NCBI GenBank assembly: GCA_021813585.1 | Contig: JAKAJV010000122.1 | Location: 1 to 64,000, forward strand | Source of the DNA: Bacteroidota bacterium | GTDB taxonomy: Bacteria > Bacteroidota > Ignavibacteria > Ignavibacteriales > Ignavibacteriaceae | Direction of reading: 5' to 3' | DNA length: 64,000 bases | Shown here: piece after piece, positions 9,033 to 18,096 of the stretch | Numbering within the stretch: the stretch's first letter is position 1 | How the letters are laid out: the number at the start of each line of letters is the position of its first letter | Program-made: the position numbers and the translations under genes | Notes under the pieces: model-generated | Databases searched by the model: none | What the model saw: the letters and a program-made list of their open reading frames with translations, nothing else | What the model was told of the DNA's origin: nothing

Positions 9033-9926
9033 ATGAAGAAAAATCTTGCCAAAATCCTTTTGTTCATTCCCTTTGTTATTTTAAAACCGCAGGACTTAAC
9101 CGAAAGATATTCTGACCTGGGCAAAATAGTTATAACACATCTTCACGCTTCTCCGTTTCCGGATACTGCAAGAGCTAAGGGATATACCTACAATAACAAA
9201 TTTTATTCTGCCGAGGACCACTACAGCGACAGCACCGTTGCGGTTTTTATTCCGAACGGCTATAAGCAGAAAAGCGCTGTGGATCTGGTAATTCATTTTC
9301 ACGGCTGGTTCAATAATGTAGATTCAACTTTCGGGCATTATAACCTGGCCCGGCAGTTTGCGGAAAGCGGAAAGAATGCGCTGCTGGTAATTCCGGCAGG
9401 TGCAAAGGAAGTACCGGATTCCTACGGCGGAAAGCTTGAAGACGCTGGCGGATTTAAAAGATTCGTTGAAGAACTGATCGATACTCTGTTTGCCAGGAAA
9501 GTGGTTTCCACCGAAAGGATCGGCAGGATTATACTATCCGGCCACAGCGGCGGCTACCGGGTGATGTCTTTCATTTTAATGCGCGGCGGATTGACCGGCC
9601 ATATAAAAGAAGTCTACTTGTTCGATGCCTTGTATGCCGAACAGGAAAAATTTGTTTATTGGTTCGATCATTATAAGGGAAAGCTGATAGATATTTACAC
9701 AAAGAACGGCGGGACGAAAGAGAACTCGGAAAAGATTGTTGACGATTTGAAAGGCTGGAGAATTCCGTACATTTCTTTTGATAGCGAACAAAGCGTTACT
9801 CCGTTTAAGCTGGCCAATAACCGGCTGATATTTATCTACACCGATCTGCAGCATAACGATGTTCTATCGGCGCGGAATGAATTCGAAGAATTCTTAAAGG
9901 CTAGCTGCCTAACAAATATTAATTGA
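9033..9926 (+). CDS. Secreted alpha/beta-hydrolase-like protein
   Basis: The protein has a short N-terminal signal segment (KKNLAKILLFIPFVIL) and an alpha/beta-hydrolase layout: LVIHFHGWFNN for the oxyanion region and the nucleophile elbow LSGHSGGYRVM. A later aspartate region is LFDALYAE, and HND near the C-terminus could supply the catalytic His. The track start at 8979 overlaps the upstream gene. The ATG at 9033 follows AAAAGGTGG and exposes the signal segment, so it is preferred, giving 297 aa. The probable location is periplasm or surface. Substrate is unknown; peptidase, esterase or lipase activities are all possible. Confidence 0.75.
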   Translation: MKKNLAKILLFIPFVILKPQDLTERYSDLGKIVITHLHASPFPDTARAKGYTYNNKFYSAEDHYSDSTVAVFIPNGYKQKSAVDLVIHFHGWFNNVDSTFGHYNLARQFAESGKNALLVIPAGAKEVPDSYGGKLEDAGGFKRFVEELIDTLFARKVVSTERIGRIILSGHSGGYRVMSFILMRGGLTGHIKEVYLFDALYAEQEKFVYWFDHYKGKLIDIYTKNGGTKENSEKIVDDLKGWRIPYISFDSEQSVTPFKLANNRLIFIYTDLQHNDVLSARNEFEEFLKASCLTNIN

Positions 9927-10043
9927 ACGTGTTTAAATTCATTCAAGATTCCCTTAAGTTTGGAGTAAAATAAAAGGGGAGGAAGATAGTTAATTCATTT
10001 TTCGATTATAAAAATTTTACTTGTTAGTTTTAAGCGGGGAAGG

Positions 10044-10658
10044 ATGCTGCAGGAAAAGAAACACTGGTACGACGGCTGGTTCTACGATAAATTTATCGCC
10101 CCTAACCAGGATAAAATGTTTAAATTGATTTCGTCTCTGATTGATGACAACAGCTCGGTCATCGATATAGGCTGCGGTACCGGCAGGCTTGAATTCCTCA
10201 TCGCATCAAAATGCAATTCGGTTACAGGGGTAGACCCGTCGAAAAGGAATATTAAAACAGCGCTAAATCATTTAAACAATTCCGGCTTCGAAAATATCAG
10301 CTTCATTCTGGGAGATGCCGCAGGAATATCTGACCGGATAAAGCAGAAATTCGATTACGCTGTTATTACTTACGTTATTCACGAAGTACCCGTAAGCGAA
10401 AGAAACGGCTTTTTAAGTACCGTAAGTAAAATGGCTGACAGAATTATTATCGGGGACTACCTTGTACCTAGGCCCAAAGGATTCTGGAATTCTTTAAATG
10501 AAGCCGTAGAATTTGCGGCAGGAAGAGAGCATTACAGAAATTTTAAATCGTTTGTTAAAAACGGCGGTATTCATCCCTTAGCTGCAGAAAATAATTTTGA
10601 AATTGTTAAGGAGATAAAAAACCGTCCGCTTACTACGCACATTGTTATGGTAAAATAA
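10044..10658 (+). CDS. Class I SAM-dependent methyltransferase
   Basis: A 204-aa Rossmann methyltransferase with SAM motif I VIDIGCGTGRLEF, the acidic loop VTGVDPSKRNI and the motif ISFILGDAAG. The middle reads FDYAVITYVIHEVP, where motif IV is expected. It lacks membrane segments. The ATG follows GGGGAAGG closely. The substrate is not evident. It sits 22 bases before an MFS transporter gene on the same strand and could be part of that transcript. The fold assignment is confident; the specific reaction is unknown. Confidence 0.85.
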   Translation: MLQEKKHWYDGWFYDKFIAPNQDKMFKLISSLIDDNSSVIDIGCGTGRLEFLIASKCNSVTGVDPSKRNIKTALNHLNNSGFENISFILGDAAGISDRIKQKFDYAVITYVIHEVPVSERNGFLSTVSKMADRIIIGDYLVPRPKGFWNSLNEAVEFAAGREHYRNFKSFVKNGGIHPLAAENNFEIVKEIKNRPLTTHIVMVK

Positions 10659-10680
10659 ATTAAATAATACATAAAGGGAA

Positions 10681-12291
10681 ATGCTTATGTCCGGAAATAT
10701 TGAAGAGCAGAAAGAAGAAATAAAATCTAAAAATTTATCCGAGATATTTACAGGAGCTTTCAAGGAGCTTGGAGAGACCTTTGTCGCGTTCGTTAAAGCG
10801 CCTAGGGCCTTATGGGGAGTAAATGTACCATACGTAATTGAAGGACTTGTATATTTCGGAATATTAACAGTGCTTGGAAAGTTCTGTTCCGAAAATGTTA
10901 AGCTTTCCGATTTACAGGCGGGCTGGGTATACAGCTTTGTTACCGGGGGCATTACCCTTGCTATGGTGGTGCTTGGCGGCTACTCGGATAAGATAGGCGT
11001 AAGGCTGTCGCTTATACTTGCCTTCCTTTCTATGGTTGCCGGAAGAATTTTAGTTGCGCTATCCAATACCATCCCTTTCGCAACAGGTTTCTTAAGCCCG
11101 ATGTTTTTTGTCCTTATTCTAGGATTATTTATGATCGTCATCGGGTACGGGCTTTACCAGCCAGCGGCATATGCAGGAGTTAAAAGATATACTACGCCGC
11201 AAACCGCTTCCATCGCATACGGCGCTATATACGGACTGATGAACCTCGGCGCATTCTTCTCCGGATTTATTTCGCCACTTGTCCGTCACGATATGGACAG
11301 AACTTTTCCTCCTAACGGACTTGCGGCAGTATTTTGGGTATATGTTTTCCTTACAGTCGTTTCTTTAATTCTTACAATTGTGCTGATTACAAAGAGCGCG
11401 GATAAAAAAGCCTACGAGGCATCGTTGAAGGCTGCAAATAAAGATATTGATGCGGAAGCAAATAGACCTAAACCGGAAAGGAAGCATATTAATAATTTTC
11501 CGCTGGTTATTTATATGGTATTAACCCTGGCGCTTTTCGTTATGTTCATCCTATCTCTGGAATCTTCAAAAGCTATTGAAGTAACGGAAACAATTAAGTT
11601 TTTATTTTTAATCCTTGGAATCGTTGGTTTCATATTTTCTGTATACGAATTTTTAAGACACAGGCCAGAGCATCCGTTCAGGGATAAAAGGTTTGTATTC
11701 TTTATTTTCATATTAATACCGGTTCAAACTCTTTTCGCCCACAACTGGCTTACAATTCCTTACTACCTTGATAGAGCATTTGCAGGAACCACAGTAAGCT
11801 CTTACTTCGAGTTGTTCTCCAACATAAATCCCGTATTAATTTTTATTCTGGCTCCCTTGGTTGCAGGCTTAACTGCCAAAGCAGATGTTTATAGGATGAT
11901 GATATACGGAACTTTTGTAATGGCTATACCCACTTTCCTTCTGGCTATCGGCCCGAATGTTTATTTGTTCTTAACCTATGTCTTAATAGCTGCCATTGGA
12001 GAAGCCATGTGGCAGCCGAGGTTTTTGCAGTGGATTGCAGAGATAGCACCCGAGGGAAAGACAGGCGCATATATGGGAATCGGCCAGCTTCCCTGGTTCC
12101 TAACTAAACTGATTACCGGATTATACTCGGGATATTTTATAGCTACATATGTTCCGCAGCCGGAGCTAGGCCTGCCGGAAAGAAGCCAGATTATGTGGCT
12201 TATCTATGCGTTCATCGCGGTAATTAGTCCTATTGCTTTATTGCTTGCAAAGAATTGGATGGTGAAAGGATTCAAAATTAAATCGGCTTAA
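10681..12291 (+). CDS. MFS transporter, possibly peptide-type
   Basis: A 536-aa integral membrane protein with about 12-14 hydrophobic segments. It has an MFS motif A-like loop, GGYSDKIGVRLSL, between early helices, and IAYGAIYGLMNLGAFFSGF resembling helix IV-V of proton-dependent oligopeptide transporters. A long charged loop (around KAANKDIDAEANRPKPERK) divides the halves. The first 45 residues are cytoplasmic and charged. It is followed 41 bases later by cstA, itself a peptide/pyruvate transporter family, so a nutrient-uptake cluster is likely. The peptide substrate is inference. Confidence 0.85.
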   Translation: MLMSGNIEEQKEEIKSKNLSEIFTGAFKELGETFVAFVKAPRALWGVNVPYVIEGLVYFGILTVLGKFCSENVKLSDLQAGWVYSFVTGGITLAMVVLGGYSDKIGVRLSLILAFLSMVAGRILVALSNTIPFATGFLSPMFFVLILGLFMIVIGYGLYQPAAYAGVKRYTTPQTASIAYGAIYGLMNLGAFFSGFISPLVRHDMDRTFPPNGLAAVFWVYVFLTVVSLILTIVLITKSADKKAYEASLKAANKDIDAEANRPKPERKHINNFPLVIYMVLTLALFVMFILSLESSKAIEVTETIKFLFLILGIVGFIFSVYEFLRHRPEHPFRDKRFVFFIFILIPVQTLFAHNWLTIPYYLDRAFAGTTVSSYFELFSNINPVLIFILAPLVAGLTAKADVYRMMIYGTFVMAIPTFLLAIGPNVYLFLTYVLIAAIGEAMWQPRFLQWIAEIAPEGKTGAYMGIGQLPWFLTKLITGLYSGYFIATYVPQPELGLPERSQIMWLIYAFIAVISPIALLLAKNWMVKGFKIKSA

Positions 12292-12332
12292 AAATTTTTT
12301 AAAATTATTTTAAAATATTAAGCGGGGCAGCT

Positions 12333-14102
12333 ATGAATGTTCTATTTTATTTAGCGGCGGCAATAATATTATTTTACATCTCGAGTAAATATTATGCGCG
12401 CTACATTTCAAAAGTTTTAGGTGAAGATCCGACAAACCCTACTCCTGCCGTAACTAAAAATGACGGCAGGGACTACGTACCTACCAAAAGGTATGTTGTA
12501 TTTGCGCATCACTTCTCCGCAATAGCCGGTGCGGGACCGATTATCGGGCCGACAATGGCTGTCCTTTACGGCTTTATACCTGCATGGCTATGGCTTGTAT
12601 TCGGCGCAATATTTATAGGCGCTGTGCACGATTTTACTGCGCTCTTCGTAAGCATTAAAGAAGGCGGCAAATCCTTAGCCGAAGTTGCACGGAAAACTTT
12701 AGGACAAACGGGCTTTAACCTGTTCATCGCTTTCACTATAATGATGCTGCTGCTTGTTACCTCGTCGTTCCTAAATGCAACGGCAATATCACTAACTTCG
12801 CTGTGGCCTTTAAGCAAGCTGGGTCTTGCGCAGGGCGAGACGCTTCTGCACACCGTTACAAAGGACGGAATCATTTACGGAAGGATAGGAGGCATCGCCT
12901 CTACATCCGTAATTATAATTACTTTGTCCTCTCCTTTTTTAGGCTACCTTATTTTTAAGAAAGGAATAAATACAATCCTGTCCTATATACTTGCGTTCTT
13001 TATTTGCGTTGTTTCCGTGATTGTCGGAATCATCTTGCCTGTAAGTATCCAGCCGGAGGAATGGATGGTAATCATTTCCGTTTACGTGTTGATTGCTGCC
13101 GGGACGCCCGTTTGGTTTATTTTGCAGCCGAGAGATTTTATAAATGTACAGATACTTTACGGCGGAATCATACTGATGGTAGTGTCGTTATTATCAGTAG
13201 GATTTAGAGGAGTAAGCATATCGGTACCTGATTTCAATTTAGCAGAAGGCGCCAAGAGTCTCGGCTTCATCTGGCCGATGATGTTCATAACAATCGCCTG
13301 CGGGGCAATCTCAGGTTTCCATTCCCTTGTTGCCGGCGGTACAACGTGCAAACAGCTTTCTAACGAATCCGATGCGAGAAAGATCGGATACAATGCGATG
13401 CTGCTTGAATCCGTTCTGGCAGTCTGCGTTCTTCTGGCAATCGGTGTGGGCTTAAGCTATGTAGATTATAAATCAATTGTATGGCCGTCTGATCCGGGAG
13501 TGAAGTCGAATCCTATTCTCGGCTTCTCACTAGCAGCCGGTCACTTGTTCAATAACGGACTTGGAATACCGGTCTCTCTCGGAACGGTTTTCGGAATCTT
13601 ATTGGTGGAAGGATTTGTTATTACAACTCTAGACGCAGCGGTTAGGCTTAACAGGTATTTGTTTGAGGAGTTGTGGGACATCTTATTTAAGAAGCCGCCC
13701 AAATTCATCAAGCAGTACTGGGTTAACGCAGGCCTATCCGTAATTTTTATGTGGCTGCTTGGGTACTCGAATGCCTTCTCCGTACTGTGGCCTATATTCG
13801 GTACGGCCAACCAGCTTCTGGCTGCGCTTGCATTGATGGCCGTATCAAGCTGGCTGCTGCTTAAAGGCAAAAAATATTTCTTCGCTCTTTACCCGGCAAT
13901 ATTTATGATAGTAACTACAATTACCTCGCTTTGTATTTTATTTACAGACTATATACGAACAAGTAATTACATCCTTATGGTTGTGGATATTTTGCTGCTA
14001 TTGCTTTCGCTCGGTGTTCTGGCGCTGGTTGTTAAGACTTTCGTTAAACCGTTAAAAGGAGATAAGGCAAAACTTGAAGAAAATATACCAGAGCCTGTTT
14101 GA
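12333..14102 (+). CDS. cstA: Carbon starvation protein CstA-type transporter
   Basis: An inner-membrane transporter of the CstA family, implicated in peptide or pyruvate uptake. Diagnostic segments are FAHHFSAIAGAGPIIGPTMA, GAVHDFTALFVS, ACGAISGFHSLVAGGTT and KQLSNESDARKIGYNAML. It is 589 aa with many membrane spans, somewhat shorter than the E. coli protein and similar to the shorter members. AGCGGGGCAG precedes the ATG. The stop is 6 bases before the next start, so it is surely co-transcribed with the MauE-thioredoxin fusion. Confidence 0.93.
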   Translation: MNVLFYLAAAIILFYISSKYYARYISKVLGEDPTNPTPAVTKNDGRDYVPTKRYVVFAHHFSAIAGAGPIIGPTMAVLYGFIPAWLWLVFGAIFIGAVHDFTALFVSIKEGGKSLAEVARKTLGQTGFNLFIAFTIMMLLLVTSSFLNATAISLTSLWPLSKLGLAQGETLLHTVTKDGIIYGRIGGIASTSVIIITLSSPFLGYLIFKKGINTILSYILAFFICVVSVIVGIILPVSIQPEEWMVIISVYVLIAAGTPVWFILQPRDFINVQILYGGIILMVVSLLSVGFRGVSISVPDFNLAEGAKSLGFIWPMMFITIACGAISGFHSLVAGGTTCKQLSNESDARKIGYNAMLLESVLAVCVLLAIGVGLSYVDYKSIVWPSDPGVKSNPILGFSLAAGHLFNNGLGIPVSLGTVFGILLVEGFVITTLDAAVRLNRYLFEELWDILFKKPPKFIKQYWVNAGLSVIFMWLLGYSNAFSVLWPIFGTANQLLAALALMAVSSWLLLKGKKYFFALYPAIFMIVTTITSLCILFTDYIRTSNYILMVVDILLLLLSLGVLALVVKTFVKPLKGDKAKLEENIPEPV

Positions 14103-14108
14103 AGAATT

Positions 14109-15188
14109 ATGAAAAATTTTAGACCGGTTTTAATCAGAATATTAATCGGCCTGCTGTTTGTATTTTCCGGCTCGGTTAAATTGTTTCCTGCCATTGCATT
14201 CGAAATGCAGCTGGTGATGCACGGGATAACGAACTGGCTGCTTGTGGTAATACTGGCAAGATTTATTATAGCAGTGGAAATATTTACAGGCTTAATGTTT
14301 TTGTTGAATTACAATTTAAAAAGATTCTTCATGCCGTTCGCAATTCTTTTACTTTCGCTTTTCAGTTTGGATTTGGTAATTACGGTTTCCTTAAGAGGAT
14401 TCTCCGGCGACTGCGGCTGCTTCGGACAGGCAATCCGGATGACGCCGCTGGAAGCGCTGGCAAAGAATATAGTATTAATTTTTCTGCTCTTTTATTTCGG
14501 TAAATTAAAAACTACAGAACATCAGAGGAGCCTTCAGGTACCCGCCGCTGCTTTTATAATTGTTTTTATCGCGGTCTTTGCTGCTTCTCCCGTTCAATAC
14601 TATAAAATCGGTTACCAAGGCTTTACACCGGAAAAAGAAATACATACAGAAGTAAGAAGTAATACTAGTCAGCCCGGTTATGCAGAAAAAAATCCTTTAC
14701 AAAAGGATGCTGCGGAAAATCTGAGAAGCGGGAATAATTCTTTAATCCGTAATACCCAGCCGAAGGAGGAAATTCAAACAGAAAAGATTGAATACTTAAA
14801 TGAGTTTATTTCTTCGCCTGTAATTTTTAGCGATGAACGGAAGGTCCTCTTAAACAAAGGAGAAAAAATTATCGCGGCATTGAACATGGAATGCGGCTCA
14901 TGCCTGGATGCGGCAAGGCGTCTTGCAGTATTAAAAAGTGAAACCGGGTTTTCGGAAATTTATTTGTTGCTTTACGGAACGCAGCAGGAAGTGCCGGCAT
15001 TTTTCAAAAAAATAAATTTTAATTTTGAATACAAGATTATTGATGATAAAACTTTCTTCTCGTTAATCTCCGGCTCTCCACCGGCGGTTTTTCTTTTAAA
15101 GGAAGGCGGGCTTGCCGGGTTCTGGAATTACCGTACTTTTAATCTAGACAGCGTGAAGAAAAAATTGAGCAAAAAGATTATTCGTTGA
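14109..15188 (+). CDS. MauE/DoxX-type membrane protein fused to a thioredoxin-like domain
   Basis: The N-terminal 160 residues form four to five membrane helices of the MauE/DoxX group, with RILIGLLFVFSGSVKLFP at the front and the redox motif SGDCGCFG at residues 99-106. A charged linker (about 170-235) leads to a C-terminal thioredoxin-like domain whose active site is NMECGSCLDAAR (Cys262, Cys265). Such fusions move electrons across the membrane to periplasmic thiol proteins in a VKOR/MauE-like way. The gene follows cstA by 6 bases; why a redox relay travels with CstA is not obvious. Confidence 0.8.
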   Translation: MKNFRPVLIRILIGLLFVFSGSVKLFPAIAFEMQLVMHGITNWLLVVILARFIIAVEIFTGLMFLLNYNLKRFFMPFAILLLSLFSLDLVITVSLRGFSGDCGCFGQAIRMTPLEALAKNIVLIFLLFYFGKLKTTEHQRSLQVPAAAFIIVFIAVFAASPVQYYKIGYQGFTPEKEIHTEVRSNTSQPGYAEKNPLQKDAAENLRSGNNSLIRNTQPKEEIQTEKIEYLNEFISSPVIFSDERKVLLNKGEKIIAALNMECGSCLDAARRLAVLKSETGFSEIYLLLYGTQQEVPAFFKKINFNFEYKIIDDKTFFSLISGSPPAVFLLKEGGLAGFWNYRTFNLDSVKKKLSKKIIR

Positions 15189-15291
15189 CTATATCCTGTT
15201 TAAAATTATAATTCACAGCTGGATTATATCTAATTCATAAGTCCCATCGCTTCTATTCAAGTCATTCATTATGCATTTCTTGAAGCAGGCA

Positions 15292-15325
15292 AGCTTAAAC
15301 TTGAACTTGAACTTAAACTTAAACT
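15292..15325. repeat. CTTAAA/CTTGAA simple repeat run
   Basis: A run of CTTAAACTTGAACTTGAACT units between the convergent ends of the MauE fusion and a minus-strand methyltransferase. It belongs to the same family as the hairpins near 17335, 31647 and 46973, but only one arm is present. Confidence 0.7.
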
Positions 15326-15331
15326 CTTATC

Positions 15332-15952
15332 CTATCGCCTTTTATTTTGGGCGATGAGTCCCCAATTTAATGTTGATGACACTTCTTCTACTCTCGAGTA
15401 TTCATCCTTTAATACATCATTTATTTCTTCCCAAACATTAAGTCCCCGCGGATGGATATTGCCGTATCTTACTTTATGGAGCCTGTCCATTACATCAAAG
15501 CCTTCGCCGTTGAAATCGGCTAAAAGCATTTTGCCTTTTCCGGAATGAGCACTGATTAATTCATTAATACATTTAACCGGGTTATCCAGATGGTGCAGGG
15601 TATTAACGCAGGTAATATTATCCAGAGTACGTCTCTTAAAAGGGGTACTCTCAAGATTTAAGCTGATAAATTCAACTTTGCTTAAGTAGCCGTTGGTTAT
15701 TCTTTTTCCGGCCTCTGCAATTTGAGCAAAAGACTGATCGCCGGTTATTACTTTGAAGTTTAAGCGGGTTAAAAGAGCAGTCATTCTACCTGTGCCTGTA
15801 GCAAATTCAAAAACACTGCCGCCGGGTTTAAAGTCTGCTCTTTTAACAAGACTTATATAGTCATCCAGAAGATCGTATCCCCATTCTAATAGATACCTGT
15901 CAGATTCCGACGGAGGGATGGATGATTTAATCAGCAGAATTTCTTCCTTCAT
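15332..15952 (-). CDS. Class I SAM-dependent methyltransferase
   Basis: About 206 aa with the Rossmann motif SVFEFATGTGRMTALL, the acidic loop VITGDQSFAQI and ITCVNTLHHLDNPVKCI typical of the UbiE/Methyltransf_11 group. The ORF-track start at 15976 overlaps OsmC. The ATG at 15952 lies one base after the OsmC TGA and gives MKEEILLIKSSIPPS, so it is preferred. It is probably translated with OsmC from one transcript. A methyltransferase at the end of a metal/redox cluster could modify a metalloid or thiol compound, but that is inference. Confidence 0.82.
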   Translation of the reverse strand: MKEEILLIKSSIPPSESDRYLLEWGYDLLDDYISLVKRADFKPGGSVFEFATGTGRMTALLTRLNFKVITGDQSFAQIAEAGKRITNGYLSKVEFISLNLESTPFKRRTLDNITCVNTLHHLDNPVKCINELISAHSGKGKMLLADFNGEGFDVMDRLHKVRYGNIHPRGLNVWEEINDVLKDEYSRVEEVSSTLNWGLIAQNKRR

Positions 15953-15953
15953 G

Positions 15954-16388
15954 TCAGCTTTGTTTTCCGGGTACAATCCTGTAGGAGTGTGTCATCTCTA
16001 CTGCTTTCTCAAGCATTGCAGTAACGCCGCAATATTTTGTCTGCGAAAGTTCTATTGCTCTTTCTACATCTTTCATATTTATATCCTTGCCGTAGAAAAC
16101 ATATTCCAGATGGAGCTTGGTAAATACCTGCGGATGCCCATCCGAGACTTCCGTTTCAATATTTATCTCAAAATCTTCCAGGTTAACTTTCTTCTTCTGT
16201 AAAATAGAAACCACATCGCTGCCGGTGCAGCCGCCTAGTCCGAGCAATAACAGCTCCTTCGGTCTTATCCCAGCATCGCTGCCGCCGAATTCAACCGGTC
16301 CGTCCATCGTAACCCAGTGGTTGGAATCCGTTTTACCTGCAAATGTAATTCCCTTTATCTGTTTTATATAAGCTTTTTTTGTAGACAT
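15954..16388 (-). CDS. OsmC-family peroxide-reducing/redox protein
   Basis: A 144-aa OsmC/Ohr fold protein. The two reactive cysteines of the family are at Cys54 in LGGCTGSDVVSIL and Cys120 in QTKYCGVTAML. PVEFGGSDAGIRPKELLLLGL is the usual central segment. Family members reduce organic hydroperoxides using thiols, though the YhfA-like subgroup has no settled role. The start ATG has GAAGGAATTAAT upstream. It lies between the ArsP_2-type permease and the methyltransferase on the same strand. Confidence 0.9.
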   Translation of the reverse strand: MSTKKAYIKQIKGITFAGKTDSNHWVTMDGPVEFGGSDAGIRPKELLLLGLGGCTGSDVVSILQKKKVNLEDFEINIETEVSDGHPQVFTKLHLEYVFYGKDINMKDVERAIELSQTKYCGVTAMLEKAVEMTHSYRIVPGKQS

Positions 16389-16461
16389 ATTAATTCCTTC
16401 TTTTTCTAAATTTGATGCCGATATTGATTTTGTGATTCAAATAAAAATAATTTTCTTGCAG

Positions 16462-17304
16462 CTAAAATCCAAGGAAGTAAATTGTCAATCCGATGATTAA
16501 GCCTAATGCCAGGTTAAAAAACTTTATGTAAATAGAATCCCGTAATGAATAGGATAGCATAGGCAGCAGGCCGTGTCCGTCCTGTACCATAGTGCTGGTA
16601 AGCAGCACCGAAAAGGGGATAAGCCCCTGTGCGAACATGGTTACAAAAATCAAATGCGGTCCGGACTCCGGTATAAGCCCGATAAATGCGCTTGCAATAA
16701 GTATCAATAAAGAATATTCGGATGCTATCTTGTGCAAGTCGTAATGTGCAAACCCCAGGCTCAGAAGCAGCAGCGCGCCGGAAGTCCACAAAAATATTTT
16801 CCACAGGTGTTTTTTTATTATATGGTTCCACACATGTTCCTTCAGATAATGCTTATACCCTTCGTGCCTTTCATGATATTGAGGGACCTGGCAGTTGACG
16901 CATGTTTTTATATTAAATTTTTTAATTACAAAGTCTATAAGTCTTCCCGAGAATATTCCGATAGCTGCAAGAATAACAAAAATAAGTATTGCCGTTTTAG
17001 GGAACATTGCAAGCATAACAAAAGCTTCGTCTCCCGAAGCAGCCAGCATGCCTCCGGCTAAAGCTCCGAAGCTGACCATACCGTGCATATACAAACTGAC
17101 TCCTGCAAAGGCACCTATACAGCCGGGAACAGCGCCTATAACAGAGGTTACCACGTATTGTTTCCAGCCGGAAGATGTATGAAGTAGTAATGCCAGCTTG
17201 CCGCGCGTCCATACATTTATTATGTCCACAAGCGTCATCATAAAAAGAACCAGCAGTGTTACCTGCAGGCTTTCAGTTAATACATCTAATATTGTATCTG
17301 TCAT
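16462..17304 (-). CDS. Putative metal exporter, ArsP_2-type membrane protein
   Basis: A 280-aa polytopic protein, about eight membrane segments, of the type annotated as putative manganese transporter or ArsP_2. Paired helical repeats are seen: VTSVIGAVPGCIGAFAGVSL and FIGLIPESGPHLIFVTMF. Each holds the Gly/Pro-rich turn expected for an inverted-repeat permease. The central hydrophilic loop is metal-liganding: CVNCQVPQYHERHEGYKHY with Cys-x2-Cys and many His. The neighbouring His-rich NifX-like protein and DUF134 regulator support metal handling. The ion transported cannot be determined from sequence. Confidence 0.8.
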   Translation of the reverse strand: MTDTILDVLTESLQVTLLVLFMMTLVDIINVWTRGKLALLLHTSSGWKQYVVTSVIGAVPGCIGAFAGVSLYMHGMVSFGALAGGMLAASGDEAFVMLAMFPKTAILIFVILAAIGIFSGRLIDFVIKKFNIKTCVNCQVPQYHERHEGYKHYLKEHVWNHIIKKHLWKIFLWTSGALLLLSLGFAHYDLHKIASEYSLLILIASAFIGLIPESGPHLIFVTMFAQGLIPFSVLLTSTMVQDGHGLLPMLSYSLRDSIYIKFFNLALGLIIGLTIYFLGF

Positions 17305-17334
17305 ATTAAAGTATCTTAACTTATGACTTAGATT

Positions 17335-17387
17335 CTTCTTGAACTTAAACTTGAACTTATATTGAGTTCAAGTTCATGTTTAAGAAG
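17335..17387. repeat. CTTGAACTT-type hairpin repeat
   Basis: Arms CTTCTTGAACTTAAACTTGA (17335) and AGTTCAAGTTCATGTTTAAG (17365) are inverted over 23 bp with a few mismatches and a 7-base loop. It sits between the NifX-like gene and the permease gene. Confidence 0.75.
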
Positions 17388-17438
17388 GTTAGAGTTATAA
17401 GTACAATTTAAAATAATTCAACTACTTGAAGGTTCTTC

Positions 17439-17834
17439 TCAGTGGTGGTCGCAGGAGTTATCCTCTTTGGTTACAAGCTCTCCTTTTAGGAATTTTAGGA
17501 CAGCCTCATCGGCAATCCTTTCATCCGTAAGAACGGGAGTTATGTTATTTGCTTGAAGGTCTTCAATAACCCGCCAGCCGCCGCTCTGGAAAATAACATG
17601 GCTGCAGTCATTTAACCCGTCAACCAAAGCCTGGTGGCTATGCGCTTGTCCTTCACCGTGATGATGATGCTCATGCTCATCTTCGTTGTGCATCCGGTGA
17701 TGTGTGAATGTATTTTCGCGTAATTCTTTTTTTAATATTTCGGAGTCGTTTGTTTCATAAACAAGGAACGATCTGCATCTTCCCAGATGACCGGTGACCC
17801 TGACCTTATCGTTTGTTGCTACTGCTATTTTCAT
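17439..17834 (-). CDS. NifX/NifB-like FeMo-cofactor-type metal-binding protein with His-rich insert
   Basis: A 131-aa member of the dinitrogenase iron-molybdenum cofactor fold. It starts MKIAVATNDKVRVTGHLGRC and ends with the usual VIFQSGGWRVIEDLQANNI and LTDERIADEAVLKFLKG. An insert near residues 44-68 is packed with His (EHEHHHHGEGQAHSH), and the C-terminus is DNSCDHH. Both features suggest binding of a soft or transition metal. No nitrogenase gene is nearby. The likely role is a small metal or cluster carrier working with the adjacent permease and DUF134 regulator. Confidence 0.85.
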   Translation of the reverse strand: MKIAVATNDKVRVTGHLGRCRSFLVYETNDSEILKKELRENTFTHHRMHNEDEHEHHHHGEGQAHSHQALVDGLNDCSHVIFQSGGWRVIEDLQANNITPVLTDERIADEAVLKFLKGELVTKEDNSCDHH

Positions 17835-17900
17835 GACTTCACCTTTTTTGATTTAGGATATTAAATTATTCTAATGTTTAAATAAATTTGTTGTTCGAAA

Positions 17901-18087
17901 GGAGTAATGGATTCCTTCAAAACTAAATCTAAGAATTTATCTCTCAGATACTGGATACTCGATTCTCGATACTGGATAAGAAATCGAGTATCCAGCATCG
18001 GGTATCTTTAATCAAAAATTGCAAATATCTTTAGCTGGAGTATTGGAGTAATTCAAATACTCCACTACTCCATCATTCCACTATTCC
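17901..18087. repeat. Compound dispersed repeat (GGAGTA and ATCGAGTATCCAG units)
   Basis: This copy begins GGAGTAATGGATTCC, continues AAATCTAAGAATTTATCTCT, and holds a perfect 14-bp hairpin CTGGATACTCGATT / AATCGAGTATCCAG (17951-17964, 17982-17995). It ends with TGGAGTATTGGAGTA / TACTCCACTACTCCA. The same order of parts recurs at 43193-43425. It occupies nearly all of the gap between the NifX-like gene and the DUF134 gene. Confidence 0.8.
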
Positions 18088-18096
18088 GATATTTCT

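Noticed and set aside
17439-17834. Nitrogen fixation gene
   Set aside because: The NifX-like fold is shared by many small metal proteins and no nif gene is in the window.
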